Part shown: positions 36,801-49,800 of the stretch, in pieces
How positions within the stretch are numbered: the first letter of the stretch is position 1
How the letters are laid out: each line of letters begins with the position of its first letter
NCBI GenBank assembly: GCA_001586965.3
Contig: LUCW03000319.1
Location: 1 to 64,000, forward strand
From: Sphaeroforma sirkka
Lineage: Eukaryota > Opisthokonta > Ichthyosporea > Ichthyophonida
Length of the DNA stretch: 64,000 nt
Direction: 5' to 3'
Position numbers and translations under genes: made by a program
Notes under the pieces: model-generated
Told to the model about the DNA's origin: nothing
The model's input: only the letters and a program-made list of their open reading frames with translations
The model's database searches: none

Positions 36801-39800
36801 GACAACGGCAGGAGGAACTGTGCTTTGGGCTATTCTTGTTCGTACCTATACCGTTTGAAATATTTTTCAGTCTTATTCTTGGACAACGGCAGGAGGAACT
36901 GTGCTTTGGGCTATTCTTGTTCGTACCTATACCGTTTGAAATATTTCAGTCTTATTCTTGGACAACGGCAGGAGGAACTGTGCTTTGGGCTATTCTTGTT
37001 CGTACCTATACCGTTTGAAATATTTTTCAGTCTTATTCTTGGACAACGGCAGGAGGAACTGTGCTTTGGGCTATTCTTGTTCGTACCTATACCGTTTGAA
37101 ATATTTTCAGTCTTATTCTTGGACAACGGCAGGAGGAACTGTGCTTTGGGCTATTCTTGTTCGTACCTATACCGTTTGAAATATTTCTAGTCCTATTCTT
37201 GGGCCAACGGCAGGGAAGAACTGTGCTTTGGGCTATACTTGTTCGTACCTATACCGTTTGAAATATTTCTAGTCTTATTCTTGGCCAACGGCAGGAGGAA
37301 CTGTGCTTTGGGCTATTCTTGTTCGTACCTATACCGTTTGAAATATTTTCAGTCTTATTCTTGGACAACGGCAGGAAGAACTGTGCTTTGGGCTATACTT
37401 GTTCGTACCTATACCGTTTGAAATATTTCTAGTCTTATTCTTGGCCAACGGCAGGAGGAACTGTGCTTTGGGCTATTCTTGTTCGTACCTATACCGTTTG
37501 AAATATTTTCAGTCTTATTCTTGGACAACGGCAGGAGGAACTGTGCTTTGGGCTATTCTTGTTCGTACCTATACCGTTTGAAATATTTTCAGTCTTATTC
37601 TTGGACAACGGCAGGAGGAACTGTGCTTTGGGCTATACTTGTTCGTACCTATACCGTTTGAAATATTTCTAGTCCTTATTCTTGGCCAACGGCAGGAAGA
37701 ACTGTGCTTTGGGCTATACTTGTTCATACCTATACCGTTTGAAATATTTTCAGTCTTATTCTTGGACAACGGCAGGAGGAACTGTGCTTTGGGCTATTCT
37801 TGTTCGTACCTATACCGTTTGAAATATTTTTCAGTCTTATTCTTGGACAACGGCAGGAGGAACTGTGCTTTGGGCTATTCTTGTTCGTACCTATACCGTT
37901 TGAAATATTTCAGTCTTATTCTTGGACAACGGCAGGAGGAACTGTGCTTTGGGCTATTCTTGTTCGTACCTATACCGTTTGAAATATTTTCAGTCTTATT
38001 CTTGGACAACGGCAGGAGGAACTGTGCTTTGGGCTATTCTTGTTCGTACCTATACCGTTTGAAATATTTCTAGTCTTATTCTTGGACAACGGCAGGAGGA
38101 ACTGTGCTTTGGGCTATTCTTGTTCGTACCTATACCGTTTGAAATATTTTCAGTCTTATTCTTGGACAACGGCAGGAGGAACTGTGCTTTGGGCTATTCT
38201 TGTTCGTACCTATACCGTTTGAAATATTTCAGTCTTATTCTTGGACAACGGCAGGAGGAACTGTGCTTTGGGCTATACTTGTTCGTACCTATACCGTTTG
38301 AAATATTTCTAGTCCTATTCTTGGCCAACGGCAGGAAGAACTGTGCTTTGGGCTATACTTGTTCGTACCTATACCGTTTGAAATATTTCTAGTCTTATTC
38401 TTGGCCAACGGCAGGAGGAACTGTGCTTTGGGCTATTCTTGTTCGTACCTATACCGTTTGAAATATTTCAGTCTTATTCTTGGACAACGGCAGGAGGAAC
38501 TGTGCTTTGGGCTATTCTTGTTCGTACCTATACCGTTTGAAATATTTTCAGTCTTATTCTTGGACAACGGCAGGAGGAACTGTGCTTTGGGCTATTCTTG
38601 TTCGTACCTATACCGTTTGAAATATTTTCAGGTCTTATTCTTGGACAACGGCAGGAGGAACTGTGCTTTGGGCTATTCTTGTTCGTACCTATACCGTTTG
38701 AAATATTTCTAGTCTTATTCTTGGACAACGGCAGGAGGAACTGTGCTTTGGGCTATTCTTGTTCGTACCTATACCGTTTGAAATATTTTCAGTCTTATTC
38801 TTGGACAACGGCAGGAGGAACTGTGCTTTGGGCTATTCTTGTTCGTACCTATACCGTTTGAAATATTTCTAGTCAGTCTTATTCTTGGACAACGGCAGGA
38901 GGAACTGTGCTTTGGGCTATTCTTGTTCGTACCTATACCGTTTGAAATATTTCTAGTCCTATTCTTGGCCAACGGCAGGAAGAACTGTGCTTTGGGCTAT
39001 ACTTGTTCGTACCTATACCGTTTGAAATATTTTCAGTCTTATTCTTGGACAACGGCAGGAGAGAACTGTGCTTTTGGGCTATTCTTGTTCGTACCTATAC
39101 CGTTTGAAATATTTCTCAGTCTTATTCTTGGACAACGGCAGGAGGAACTGTGCTTTGGGCTATTCTTGTTCGTACCTATACCGTTTGAAATATTTTCAGT
39201 CTTATTCTTGGCCAACGGCAGGAGGAACTGTGCTTTGGGCTATTCTTGTTCGTACCTATACCGTTTGAAATATTTCTAGTCTTATTCTTGGCCAACGGCA
39301 GGAGGAACTGTGCTTTGGGCTATTCTTGTTCGTACCTATACCGTTTGAAATATTTTTTCAGTCTTATTCTTGGACAACGGCAGGAGGAACTGTGCTTTGG
39401 GCTATTCTTGTTCGTACCTATACCGTTTGAAATATTTTCAGTCTTATTCTTGGACAACGGCAGGAGGAACTGTGCTTTGGGCTATTCTTGTTCGTACCTA
39501 TACCGTTTGAAATATTTTCAGTCTTATTCTTGGACAACGGCAGGAGGAACTGTGCTTTTTACCTATACTTATTCTTGGCCAACGGCAGGAGGAACTGTGC
39601 TTTGGGCTATTCTTGTTCGTACCTATACCGTTTGAAATATTTTCAGTCTTATTCTTGGACAACGGCAGGAGGAACTGTGCTTTGGGCTATTCTTGTTCGT
39701 ACCTATACCGTTTGAAATATTTTCAGTCTTATTCTTGGACAACGGCAGGAGGAACTGTGCTTTGGGCTATTCTTGTTCGTACCTATACCGTTTGAAATAT

Positions 39801-42714
39801 TTCTAGTCTTATTCTTGGCCAACGGCAGGAAGAACTGTGCTTTGGGCTATACTTGTTCGTACCTATACCGTTTGAAATATTTTCTAGTCTTATTCTTGGA
39901 CAACGGCAGGAGGAACTGTGCTTTGGGCTATTCTTGTTCGTACCTATACCGTTTGAAATATTTCTAGTCTTATTCTTGGACAACGGCAGGAGGAACTGTG
40001 CTTTGGGCTATTCTTGTTCGTACCTATACCGTTTGAAATATTTCAGTCTTATTCTTGGACAACGGCAGGAGGAACTGTGCTTTGGGCTATTCTTGTTCAT
40101 ACCTATACCGTTTGAAATATTTTCAGTCTTATTCTTGGACAACGGCAGGAGGAACTGTGCTTTGGGCTATTCTTGTTCGTACCTATACCGTTTGAAATAT
40201 TTTCAGTCTTATTCTTGGACAACGGCAGGAGGAACTGTGCTTTGGGCTATTCTTGTTCGTACCTATACCTATACCGTTTGAAATATTTTCAGTCTTATTC
40301 TTGGACAACGGCAGGAGGAACTGTGCTTTGGGCTATTCTTGTTCGTACCTATACCGTTTGAAATATTTTCAGTCTTATTCTTGGACAACGGCAGGAGGAA
40401 CTGTGCTTTGGGCTATTCTTGTTCGTACCTATACCGTTTGAAATATTTCTAGTCCTATTCTTGGCCAACGGCAGGAAGAACTGTGCTTTGGGCTATACTT
40501 GTTGTACTATACCGTTTGAAATATTTTCAGTCTTATTCTTGGACAACGGCAGGGAGGAACTGTTTGTACCTATACCGTTTGAAATATTTTTCAGTCTTAT
40601 TCTTGGACAACGGCAGGAGGAACTGTGCTTTGGGCTATACTTGTTCATACCTATACCGTTTGAAATATATTTTCAGTCTTATTCTTGGACAACGGCAGGA
40701 GGAACTGTGCTTTGGGGTTGTACCTATACCGTTTGAAATATTTTCAGTCTTATTCTTGGACAACGGCAGGAGGAACTGTGCTTTGGGCTATTCTTGTTCG
40801 TACCTATACCGTTTGAAATATTTTCAGTCTTATTCTTGGACAACGGCAGGAGGAACTGTGCTTTGGGCTATTCTTGTTCGTACCTATACCGTTTGAAATA
40901 TTTCTAGTCTTATTCTTGGCCAACGGCAGGAAGAACTGTGCTTTGGGCTATACTTGTTCGTACCTATACCGTTTGAAATATTTTCAGTCTTATTCTTGGA
41001 CAACGGCAGGAGGAACTGTGCTTTGGGCTATTCTTGTTCGTACCTATACCGTTTGAAATATTTTCAGTCTTATTCTTGGACAACGGCAGGAGGAACTGTG
41101 CTTTGGGCTATTCTTGTTTCGTACCTATACCGTTTGAAATATTTCTAGTCTATTCTTGGACAACGGCAGGAAGAACTGTGCTTTGGGCTATACTTGTTCG
41201 TACCTATACCGTTTGAAATATTTTCAGTCTTATTCTTGGACAACGGCAGGAGGAACTGTGCTTTGGGCTATTCTTGTTCGTACCTATACCGTTTGAAATA
41301 TTTTCAGTCTTATTCTTGGACAACGGCAGGAGGAACTGTGCTTTGGGCTATTCTTGTTCGTACCTATACCGTTTGAAATATTTTCAGTCTTATTCTTGGA
41401 CAACGGCAGGAGGAACTGTGCTTTGGGCTATTCTTGTTCGTACCTATACCGTTTGAAATATTTCTAGTCTTATTCTTGGCCAACGGCAGGAGGAACTGTG
41501 CTTTGGGCTATTCTTGTTCGTACCTATACCGTTTGAAATATTTTCAGTCTTATTCTTGGACAACGGCAGGAGGAACTGTGCTTTGGGCTATTCTTGTTCG
41601 TACCTATACCGTTTGAAATATTTCTAGTCCTTATTCTTGGCCAACGGCAGGAAGAACTGTGCTTTGGGCTATACTTGTTCGTACCTATACCGTTTGAAAT
41701 ATTTCTAGTCCTATTCTTGGCCAACGGCAGGAGGAACTGTGCTTTGGGCTATTCTTGTTCGTACCTATACCGTTTGAAATATTTTCAGTCTTATTCTTGG
41801 ACAACGGCAGGAGGAACTGTGCTTTGGGCTATTCTTGTTCGTACCTATACCGTTTGAAATATTTTCAGTCTTATTCTTGGACAACGGCAGGAGGAACTGT
41901 GCTTTGGGCTATTCTTGTTCGTACCTATACCGTTTGAAATATTTTCAGTCTTATTCTTGGACAACGGCAGGAGGAACTGTGCTTTGGGCTATTCTTGTTC
42001 GTACCTATACCGTTTGAAATATTTTCAGTCTTATTCTTGGACAACGGCAGGAGGAACTGTGCTTTGGGCTATTCTTGTTCGTACCTATACCGTTTGAAAT
42101 ATTTTCAGTCTTATTCTTGGACAACGGCAGGAGGAACTGTGCTTTGGGCTATTCTTGTTCGTACCTATACCGTTTGAAATATTTCTAGTCTTATTCTTGG
42201 CCAACGGCAGGAAGAACTGTGCTTTGGGCTATACTTGTTCGTACCTATACCGTTTGAAATATTTCTAGTCTTATTCTTGGCCAACGGCAGGAGGAACTGT
42301 GCTTTGGGCTATACTTGTTCGTACCTATACCGTTTGAAATATTTTCAGTCTTATTCTTGGACAACGGCAGGAGGAACTGTGCTTTGGGCTATTCTTGTTC
42401 GTACCTATACCGTTTGAAATATTTTCAGTCTTATTCTTGGACAACGGCAGGAGGAACTGTGCTTTGGGCTATTCTTGTTCGTACCTATACCGTTTGAAAT
42501 ATTTTCAGTCTTATTCTTGGACAACGGCAGGAGGAACTGTGCTTTGGGCTATTCTTGTTCGTACCTATACCGTTTGAAATATTTTTCAGTCTTATTCTTG
42601 GACAACGGCAGGAGGAACTGTGCTTTGGGCTATTCTTGTTCGTACCTATACCGTTTGAAATATTTTCAGTCTTATTCTTGGACAACGGCAGGAGGAACTG
42701 TGCTTTGGGCTATT

Positions 42715-42790
42715 CTGTACCTATACCGTTTGAAAATATTTCGTACCCAACGGCAGGAAGAACTGTTTGAAATATATACCGTCAGTTTTC
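42715..42790. repeat. Scrambled 80-bp monomer
   Basis: Monomer pieces appear in the wrong order and partly repeated: CTGTACCTATACCGTTTG, then AAAATATTTCGTACCC, then AACGGCAGGAAGAACTG, then TTTGAAATATATACCG and TCAGTTTTCAGTC. Joins fall at short shared words such as TTTGAAA and GTACC. Normal 80-bp copies flank it on both sides. Confidence 0.8.
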
Positions 42791-43719
42791 AGTCTTATTC
42801 TTGGACAACGGCAGGAGGAACTGTGCTTTGGGCTATTCTTGTTCGTACCTATACCGTTTGAAATATTTTCAGTCTTATTCTTGGACAACGGCAGGAGGAA
42901 CTGTGCTTTGGGCTATTCTTGTTCGTACCTATACCGTTTGAAATATTTCTAGTCCTTATTCTTGGCCAACGGCAGGAGGAACTGTGCTTTGGGCTATACT
43001 TTGTTCGTACCTATACCGTTTGAAATATTTTCTAGTCTTATTCTTGGCCAACGGCAGGAGGAACTGTGCTTTGGGCTATTCTTGTTCGTACCTATACCGT
43101 TTGAAATATTTTCAGTCTTATTCTTGGACAACGGCAGGAGGAACTGTGCTTTGGGCTATTCTTGTTCGTACCTATACCGTTTGAAATATTTTCAGTCTTA
43201 TTCTTGGACAACGGCAGGAAGAACTGTGCTTTGGGCTATACTTGTTCGTACCTATACCGTTTGAAATATTTCTAGTCCTATTCTTGGCCAACGGCAGGAA
43301 GAACTGTGCTTTGGGCTATACTTGTTCGTACCTATACCGTTTGAAATATTTTTCAGTCTTATTCTTGGACAACGGCAGGAGGAACTGTGCTTTGGGCTAT
43401 TCTTGTTCGTACCTATACCGTTTGAAATATTTTCAGTCTTATTCTTGGACAACGGCAGGAGGAACTGTGCTTTGGGCTATTCTTGTTCGTACCTATACCG
43501 TTTGAAATATTTTCAGTCTTATTCTTGGACAACGGCAGGAGGAACTGTGCTTTGGGCTATTCTTGTTCGTACCTATACCGTTTGAAATATTTTCAGTCTT
43601 ATTCTTGGACAACGGCAGGAGGAACTGTGCTTTGGGCTATTCTTGTTCGTACCTATACCCGTTTGAAATATTTCTAGTCTTATTCTTGGACAACGGCAGG
43701 AAGAACTGTGCTTTGGGCT

Positions 43720-43808
43720 ATACTTTGGTACCTATACCGTTTGTTCAGTCTTACCTATACTGTGTTTGGGAAATATTTTCAGTCTTATACCGTTTGAAAT
43801 ACATTCTT
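43720..43808. repeat. Scrambled 80-bp monomer
   Basis: Fragments of the 80-mer are shuffled: TTTGGTACCTATACCG, TTTGTTCAGTCTTACC, TATACTGTGTTTGGG, AAATATTTTCAGTC, TTATACCGTTTGAAATAC. The array resumes at ATTCTTGGACAACGG. It resembles the scrambled copy 1 kb to the left in style but not in sequence, so it is an independent event. Confidence 0.8.
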
Positions 43809-46800
43809 GGACAACGGCAGGAGGAACTGTGCTTTGGGCTATTCTTGTTCGTACCTATACCTATACCGTTTGAAATATTTTCAGTCCTATTCTTGGCCAA
43901 CGGCAGGAGGAGGAACTGTGCTTTGGGCTATTCTTGTTGTACCTATACCGTTTGAAATATTTCTTTTCAGTCTTATTCTTGACAACGGCAGGAGGAACTG
44001 TGCTTTGGGCTATTCTTGTTCGTACCTATACCGTTTGAAATATTTTCAGTCTTATTCTTGGACAACGGCAGGAGGAACTGTGCTTTGGGCTATTCTTGTT
44101 CGTACCTATACCGTTTGAAATATTTTCAGTCTTATTCTTGGACAACGGCAGGGAGGAACTGTGCTTTGGGCTATTCTTGTTCGTACCTATACCGTTTGAA
44201 ATATTTTCAGTCTTATTCTTGGACAACGGCAGGAGGAACTGTGCTTTGGGCTATTCTTGTTCGTACCTATACCGTTTGAAATATTTTCAGTCTTATTCTT
44301 GGACAACGGCAGGAGGAACTGTGCTTTGGGCTATTCTTGTTCGTACCTATACCGTTTGAAATATTTCTAGTCCTATTCTTGGCCAACGGCAGGAAGAACT
44401 GTGCTTTGGGCTATACTTGTTCGTACCTATACCGTTTGAAATATTTCTAGTCTTATTCTTGGCCAACGGCAGGAGGAACTGTGCTTTGGGCTATTCTTGT
44501 TCGTACCTATACCGTTTGAAATATTTTCAGTCTTATTCTTGGACAACGGCAGGAGGAACTGTGCTTTGGGCTATTCTTGTTCGTACCTATACCGTTTGAA
44601 ATATTTTCAGTCTTATTCTTGGACAACGGCAGGAGGAACTGTGCTTTGGGCTATTCTTGTTCGTACCTATACCGTTTGAAATATTTTCAGTCTTATTCTT
44701 GGACAACGGCAGGAGGAACTGTGCTTTGGGCTATTCTTGTTCGTACCTATACCGTTTGAAATATTTCTAGTCCTATTCTTGGCCAACGGCAGGAAGAACT
44801 GTGCTTTGGGCTATACTTTTTCGTACCTATACCGTTTGAAATATTTCTAGTCTTATTCTTGGACAACGGCAGGAGGAACTGTGCTTTGGGCTATTCTTGT
44901 TCGTACCTATACCGTTTGAAATATTTTCAGTCTTATTCTTGGACAACGGCAGGAGGAACTGTGCTTTGGGCTATTCTTGTTCGTACCTATACCGTTTGAA
45001 ATATTTCTAGTCCTATTCTTGGCCAACGGCAGGAAGAACTGTGCTTTGGGCTATACTTGTTCGTACCTATACCGTTTGAAATATTTTCAGTCTTATTCTT
45101 GGCCAACGGCAGGAGGAACTGTGCTTTGGGCTATTCTTGTTCATTACCTATACCGTTTGAAATATTTTCAGTCTTATTCTTGGCCAACGGCAGGAAGAAC
45201 TGTGCTTTGGGCTATACTTTTGTTCGTACCTATACCGTTTGAAATATTTTCAGTCTTATTCTTGGACAACGGCAGGAGGAACTGTGCTTTGGGCTATCTC
45301 TTGTTCGTACCTATACCGTTTGAAATATTTTCAGTCTTATTCTTGGACAACGGCAGGAAGAACTGTGCTTTGGGCTATTCTTGTTCGTACCTATACCGTT
45401 TGAAATATTTCTAGTCTTATTCTTGGACAACGGCAGGAGAACTGTGCTTTGGGCTATTCTTGTTCGTACCTATACCGTTTGAAATATTTTCAGTCTTATT
45501 CTTGGACAACGGCAGGAGGAACTGTGCTTTGGGCTATTCTTGTTCGTACCTATACCGTTTGAAATATTTTCAGTCTTATTCTTGGACAACGGCAGGAGGA
45601 ACTGTGCTTTGTACCTATACCGTTTGAAATATTTTCAGTCTTATTCTTGGACAACGGCAGGAGGAACTGTGCTTTTGGGCTATTCTTGTTCGTACCTATA
45701 CCGTTTGAAATATTTTCAGTCTTATTCTTGGACAACGGCAGGAGGAACTGTGCTTTGGGCTATTCTTGTTCGTACCTATACCGTTTGAAATATTTTCAGT
45801 CTTATTCTTGGACAACGGCAGGAGGAACTGTGCTTTGGGCTATTCTTGTTCGTACCTATACCGTTTGAAATATTTTCAGTCTTATTCTTGGACAACGGCA
45901 GGAGGAACTGTGCTTTTGGGCTATACTTGTTCGTACCTATACCGTTTGAAATATTTCTAGTCTTATTCTTGGCCAACGGCAGGAAGAACTGTGCTTTGGG
46001 CTATTCTTGTTCGTACCTATACCGTTTGAAATATTTTCAGTCTTATTCTTGGACAACGGCAGGAGGAACTGTGCTTTGGGCTATTCTTGTTCGTACCTAT
46101 ACCGTTTGAAATATTTTCTAGTCTTATTCTTGGACAACGGCAGGAGGAACTGTGCTTTGGGCTATACTTGTTCGTACCTATACCGTTTGAAATATTTTCT
46201 AGTCTTATTCTTGGACAACGGCAGGAGGAACTGTGCTTTGGGCTATTCTTGTTCGTACCTATACCGTTTGAAATATTTTAGTAGTCTTATTCTTGGCCAA
46301 CGGCAGGAGGAACTGTGCTTTGGGCTATTCTTGTTCGTACCTATACCGTTTGAAATATTTCTAGTCTTATTCTTGGCCAACGGCAGGAAGAACTGTGCTT
46401 TGGGCTATACTTGTTCGTACCTATACCGTTTGAAATATTTTCTAGTCTTATTCTTGGACAACGGCAGGAGGAACTGTGCTTTGGGCTATTCTTGTTCGTA
46501 CCTATACCGTTTGAAATATTTTCAGTCTTATTCTTGGACAACGGCAGGAGGAACTGTGCTTTGGGCTATTCTTGTTCGTACCTATACCGTTTGAAATATT
46601 TCTAGTCTTATTCTTGGACAACGGCAGGAGGAACTGTGTGCTTTGGGCTATTCTTGTTCGTACCTATACCGTTTGAAATATTTTCAGTCTTATTCTTGGA
46701 CAACGGCAGGAGGAACTGTGCTTTGGGCTATTCTTGTTCGTACCTATACCGTTTGAAATATTTTCAGTCTTATTCTTGGACAACGGCAGGAGGAACTGTG

Positions 46801-49800
46801 CTTTGGGCTATTCTTGTTCGTACCTATACCGTTTGAAATATTTCTAGTCCTATTCTTGGCCAACGGCAGGAAGAACTGTGCTTTGGGCTATACTTGTTCG
46901 TACCTATACCGTTTGAAATATTTCTAGTCTTATTCTTGGCCAACGGCAGGAGGAACTGTGCTTTGGGCTATTCTTGTTCGTACCTATACCGTTTGAAATA
47001 TTTTCAGTCTTATTCTTGGACAACGGCAGGAGGAACTGTGCTTTGGGCTATTCTTGTTCGTACCTATACCGTTTGAAATATTTCTAGTCCTTATTCTTGG
47101 CCAACGGCAGGAAGAACTGTGCTTTGGGCTATACTTTTTCGTACCTATACCGTTTGAAATATTTTCAGTCTTATTCTTGGACAACGGCAGGAGGAACTGT
47201 GCTTTGGGCTATTCTTGTTCGTACCTATACCGTTTGAAATATTTCAGTCTTATTCTTGGACAACGGCAGGAGGAACTGTGCAGGGGCTAGGAACCTTTGA
47301 AATATTTTCAGTCTTATTCTTGGACAACGGCAGGAGGAACTGTGCTTTTGGGCTATTCGTACCTATACCGTTTGAAATATTTTCAGTCTTATTCTTGGAC
47401 AACGGCAGGAGGAACTGTGCTTTGGGCTATTCTTGTTCGTACCTATACCGTTTGAAATATTTCTAGTCCTTATTCTTGGCCAACGGCAGGAAGAACTGTG
47501 CTTTGGGCTATACTTGTTCGTACCTATACCGTTTGAAATATTTCTAGTCTTATTCTTGGCCAACGGCAGGAAGAACTGTGCTTTGGGCTATTCTTGTTCG
47601 TACCTATACCGTTTGAAATATTTTCAGTCTTATTCTTGGACAACGGCAGGAGGAACTGTGCTTTGGGCTATTCTTGTTCGTACCTATACCGTTTGAAATA
47701 TTTTCAGTCTTATTCTTGGACAACGGCAGGAGGAACTGTGCTTTGGGCTATTCTTGTTCGTACCTATACCGTTTGAAATATTTTCAGTCTTATTCTTGGA
47801 CAACGGCAGGAGGAACTGTGCTTTGGGCTATTCTTGTTCGTACCTATACCGTTTGAAATATTTTCAGTCTTATTCTTGGACAACGGCAGGAGGAACTGTG
47901 CTTTGGGCTATTCTTGGTACCTATACCGTTTGAAATATTTTCAGTCTTATTCTTGGACAACGGCAGGGAGGAACTGTGCTTTGGGCTATTCTTGTTCGTA
48001 CCTATACCGTTTGAAATATTTCTAGTCTTATTCTTGGCCAACGGCAGGAAGAACTGTGCTTTGGGCTATTCTTGTTCGTACCTATACCGTTTGAAATATT
48101 TCTAGTCTTATTCTTGGACAACGGCAGGAGGAACTGTGCTTTGGGCTATTCTTGTTCGTACCTATACCGTTTGAAATATTTTCAGTCTTATTCTTGGACA
48201 ACGGCAGGAGAGAACTGTGCTTTGGGCTATTCTTGTTCGTACCTATACCGTTTGAAATATTTTCAGTCTTATTCTTGGACAACGGCAGGAGGAACTGTGC
48301 TTTGGGCTATTCTTGTTCGTACCTATACCGTTTGAAATATTTCTAGTCTTATTCTTGGCCAACGGCAGGAAGAACTGTGCTTTGGGCTATACTTGTTCGT
48401 ACCTATACCGTTTGAAATATTTTCAGTCTTATTCTTGGACAACGGCAGGAGGAACTGTGCTTTGGGCTATTCTTGTTCGTACCTATACCGTTTGAAATAT
48501 TTTTCAGTCTTATTCTTGGACAACGGCAGGAGGAACTGTGCTTTGGGCTATTCTTGTTCGTACCTATACCGTTTGAAAATATTTCAGTCTTATTCTTGGC
48601 CAACGGCAGGAGGAACTGTGCTTTGGGCTATTCTTGTTCGTACCTATACCGTTTGAAATATTTTCAGTCTTATTCTTGGACAACGGCAGGAGGAACTGTG
48701 CTTTGGGCTATTCTTGTTCGTACCTATACCGTTTGAAATATTTCTAGTCTTATTCTTGGACAACGGCAGGAGGAACTGTGCTTTGGGCTATTCTTGTTGT
48801 TCTATACCTATACCGTTTGAAATATTTTCAGTCTTATTCTTGGACAACGGCAGGAGGAACTGTGCTTTGGGCTATTCTTGTTCGTACCTATACCGTTTGA
48901 AATATTTCTATATTCTTGGCCAACGGCAGGAGGAACTGTGCTTTGGGCTATTCTTGGTACCTATACCGTTTGAAATATTTCAGTCTTATTCTTGGACAAC
49001 GGCAGGAGGAACTGTGCTTTGGGCTATTCTTGTTCGTACCTATACCGTTTGAAATATTTTCAGTCTTATTCTTGGACAACGGCAGGAGGAACTGTGCTTT
49101 GGGCTATTCTTGTTTCGTACCTATACCGTTTGAAATATTTTCAGTCTTATTCTTGGACAACGGCAGGAGGAACTGTGCTTTGGGCTATTCTTGTTCGTAC
49201 CTATACCGTTTGAAATATTTCTAGTCTTATTCTTGGCCAACGGCAGGAAGAACTGTGCTTTGGGCTATTCTTGTTCGTACCTATACCGTTTGAAATATTT
49301 TCAGTCTTATTCTTGGACAACGGCAGGAGGAACTGTGCTTTGGGCTATTCTTGTTCGTACCTATACCGTTTGAAATATTTTCAGTCTTATTCTTGGACAA
49401 CGGCAGGAGGAACTGTGCTTTGGGCTATTCTTGTTCGTACCTATACCGTTTGAAATATTTTCAGTCTTATTCTTGGACAACGGCAGGAGGAACTGTGCTT
49501 TGGGCTATTCTTGTTGTTCGTACCTATACCGTTTGAAATATTTTCAGTCTTATTCTTGGACAACGGCAGGAGGAACTGTGCTTTGGGCTATTCTTGTTCG
49601 TACCTATACCGTTTGAAATATTTTCAGTCTTATTCTTGGACAACGGCAGGAGGAACTGTGCTTTGGGCTATTCTTGTTCGTACCTATACCGTTTGAAATA
49701 TTTTCTAGTCTTATTCTTGGCCAACGGCAGGAGGAACTGTGCTTTGGGCTATTCTTGTTCGTACCTATACCGTTTGAAATATTTCTAGTCTTATTCTTGG

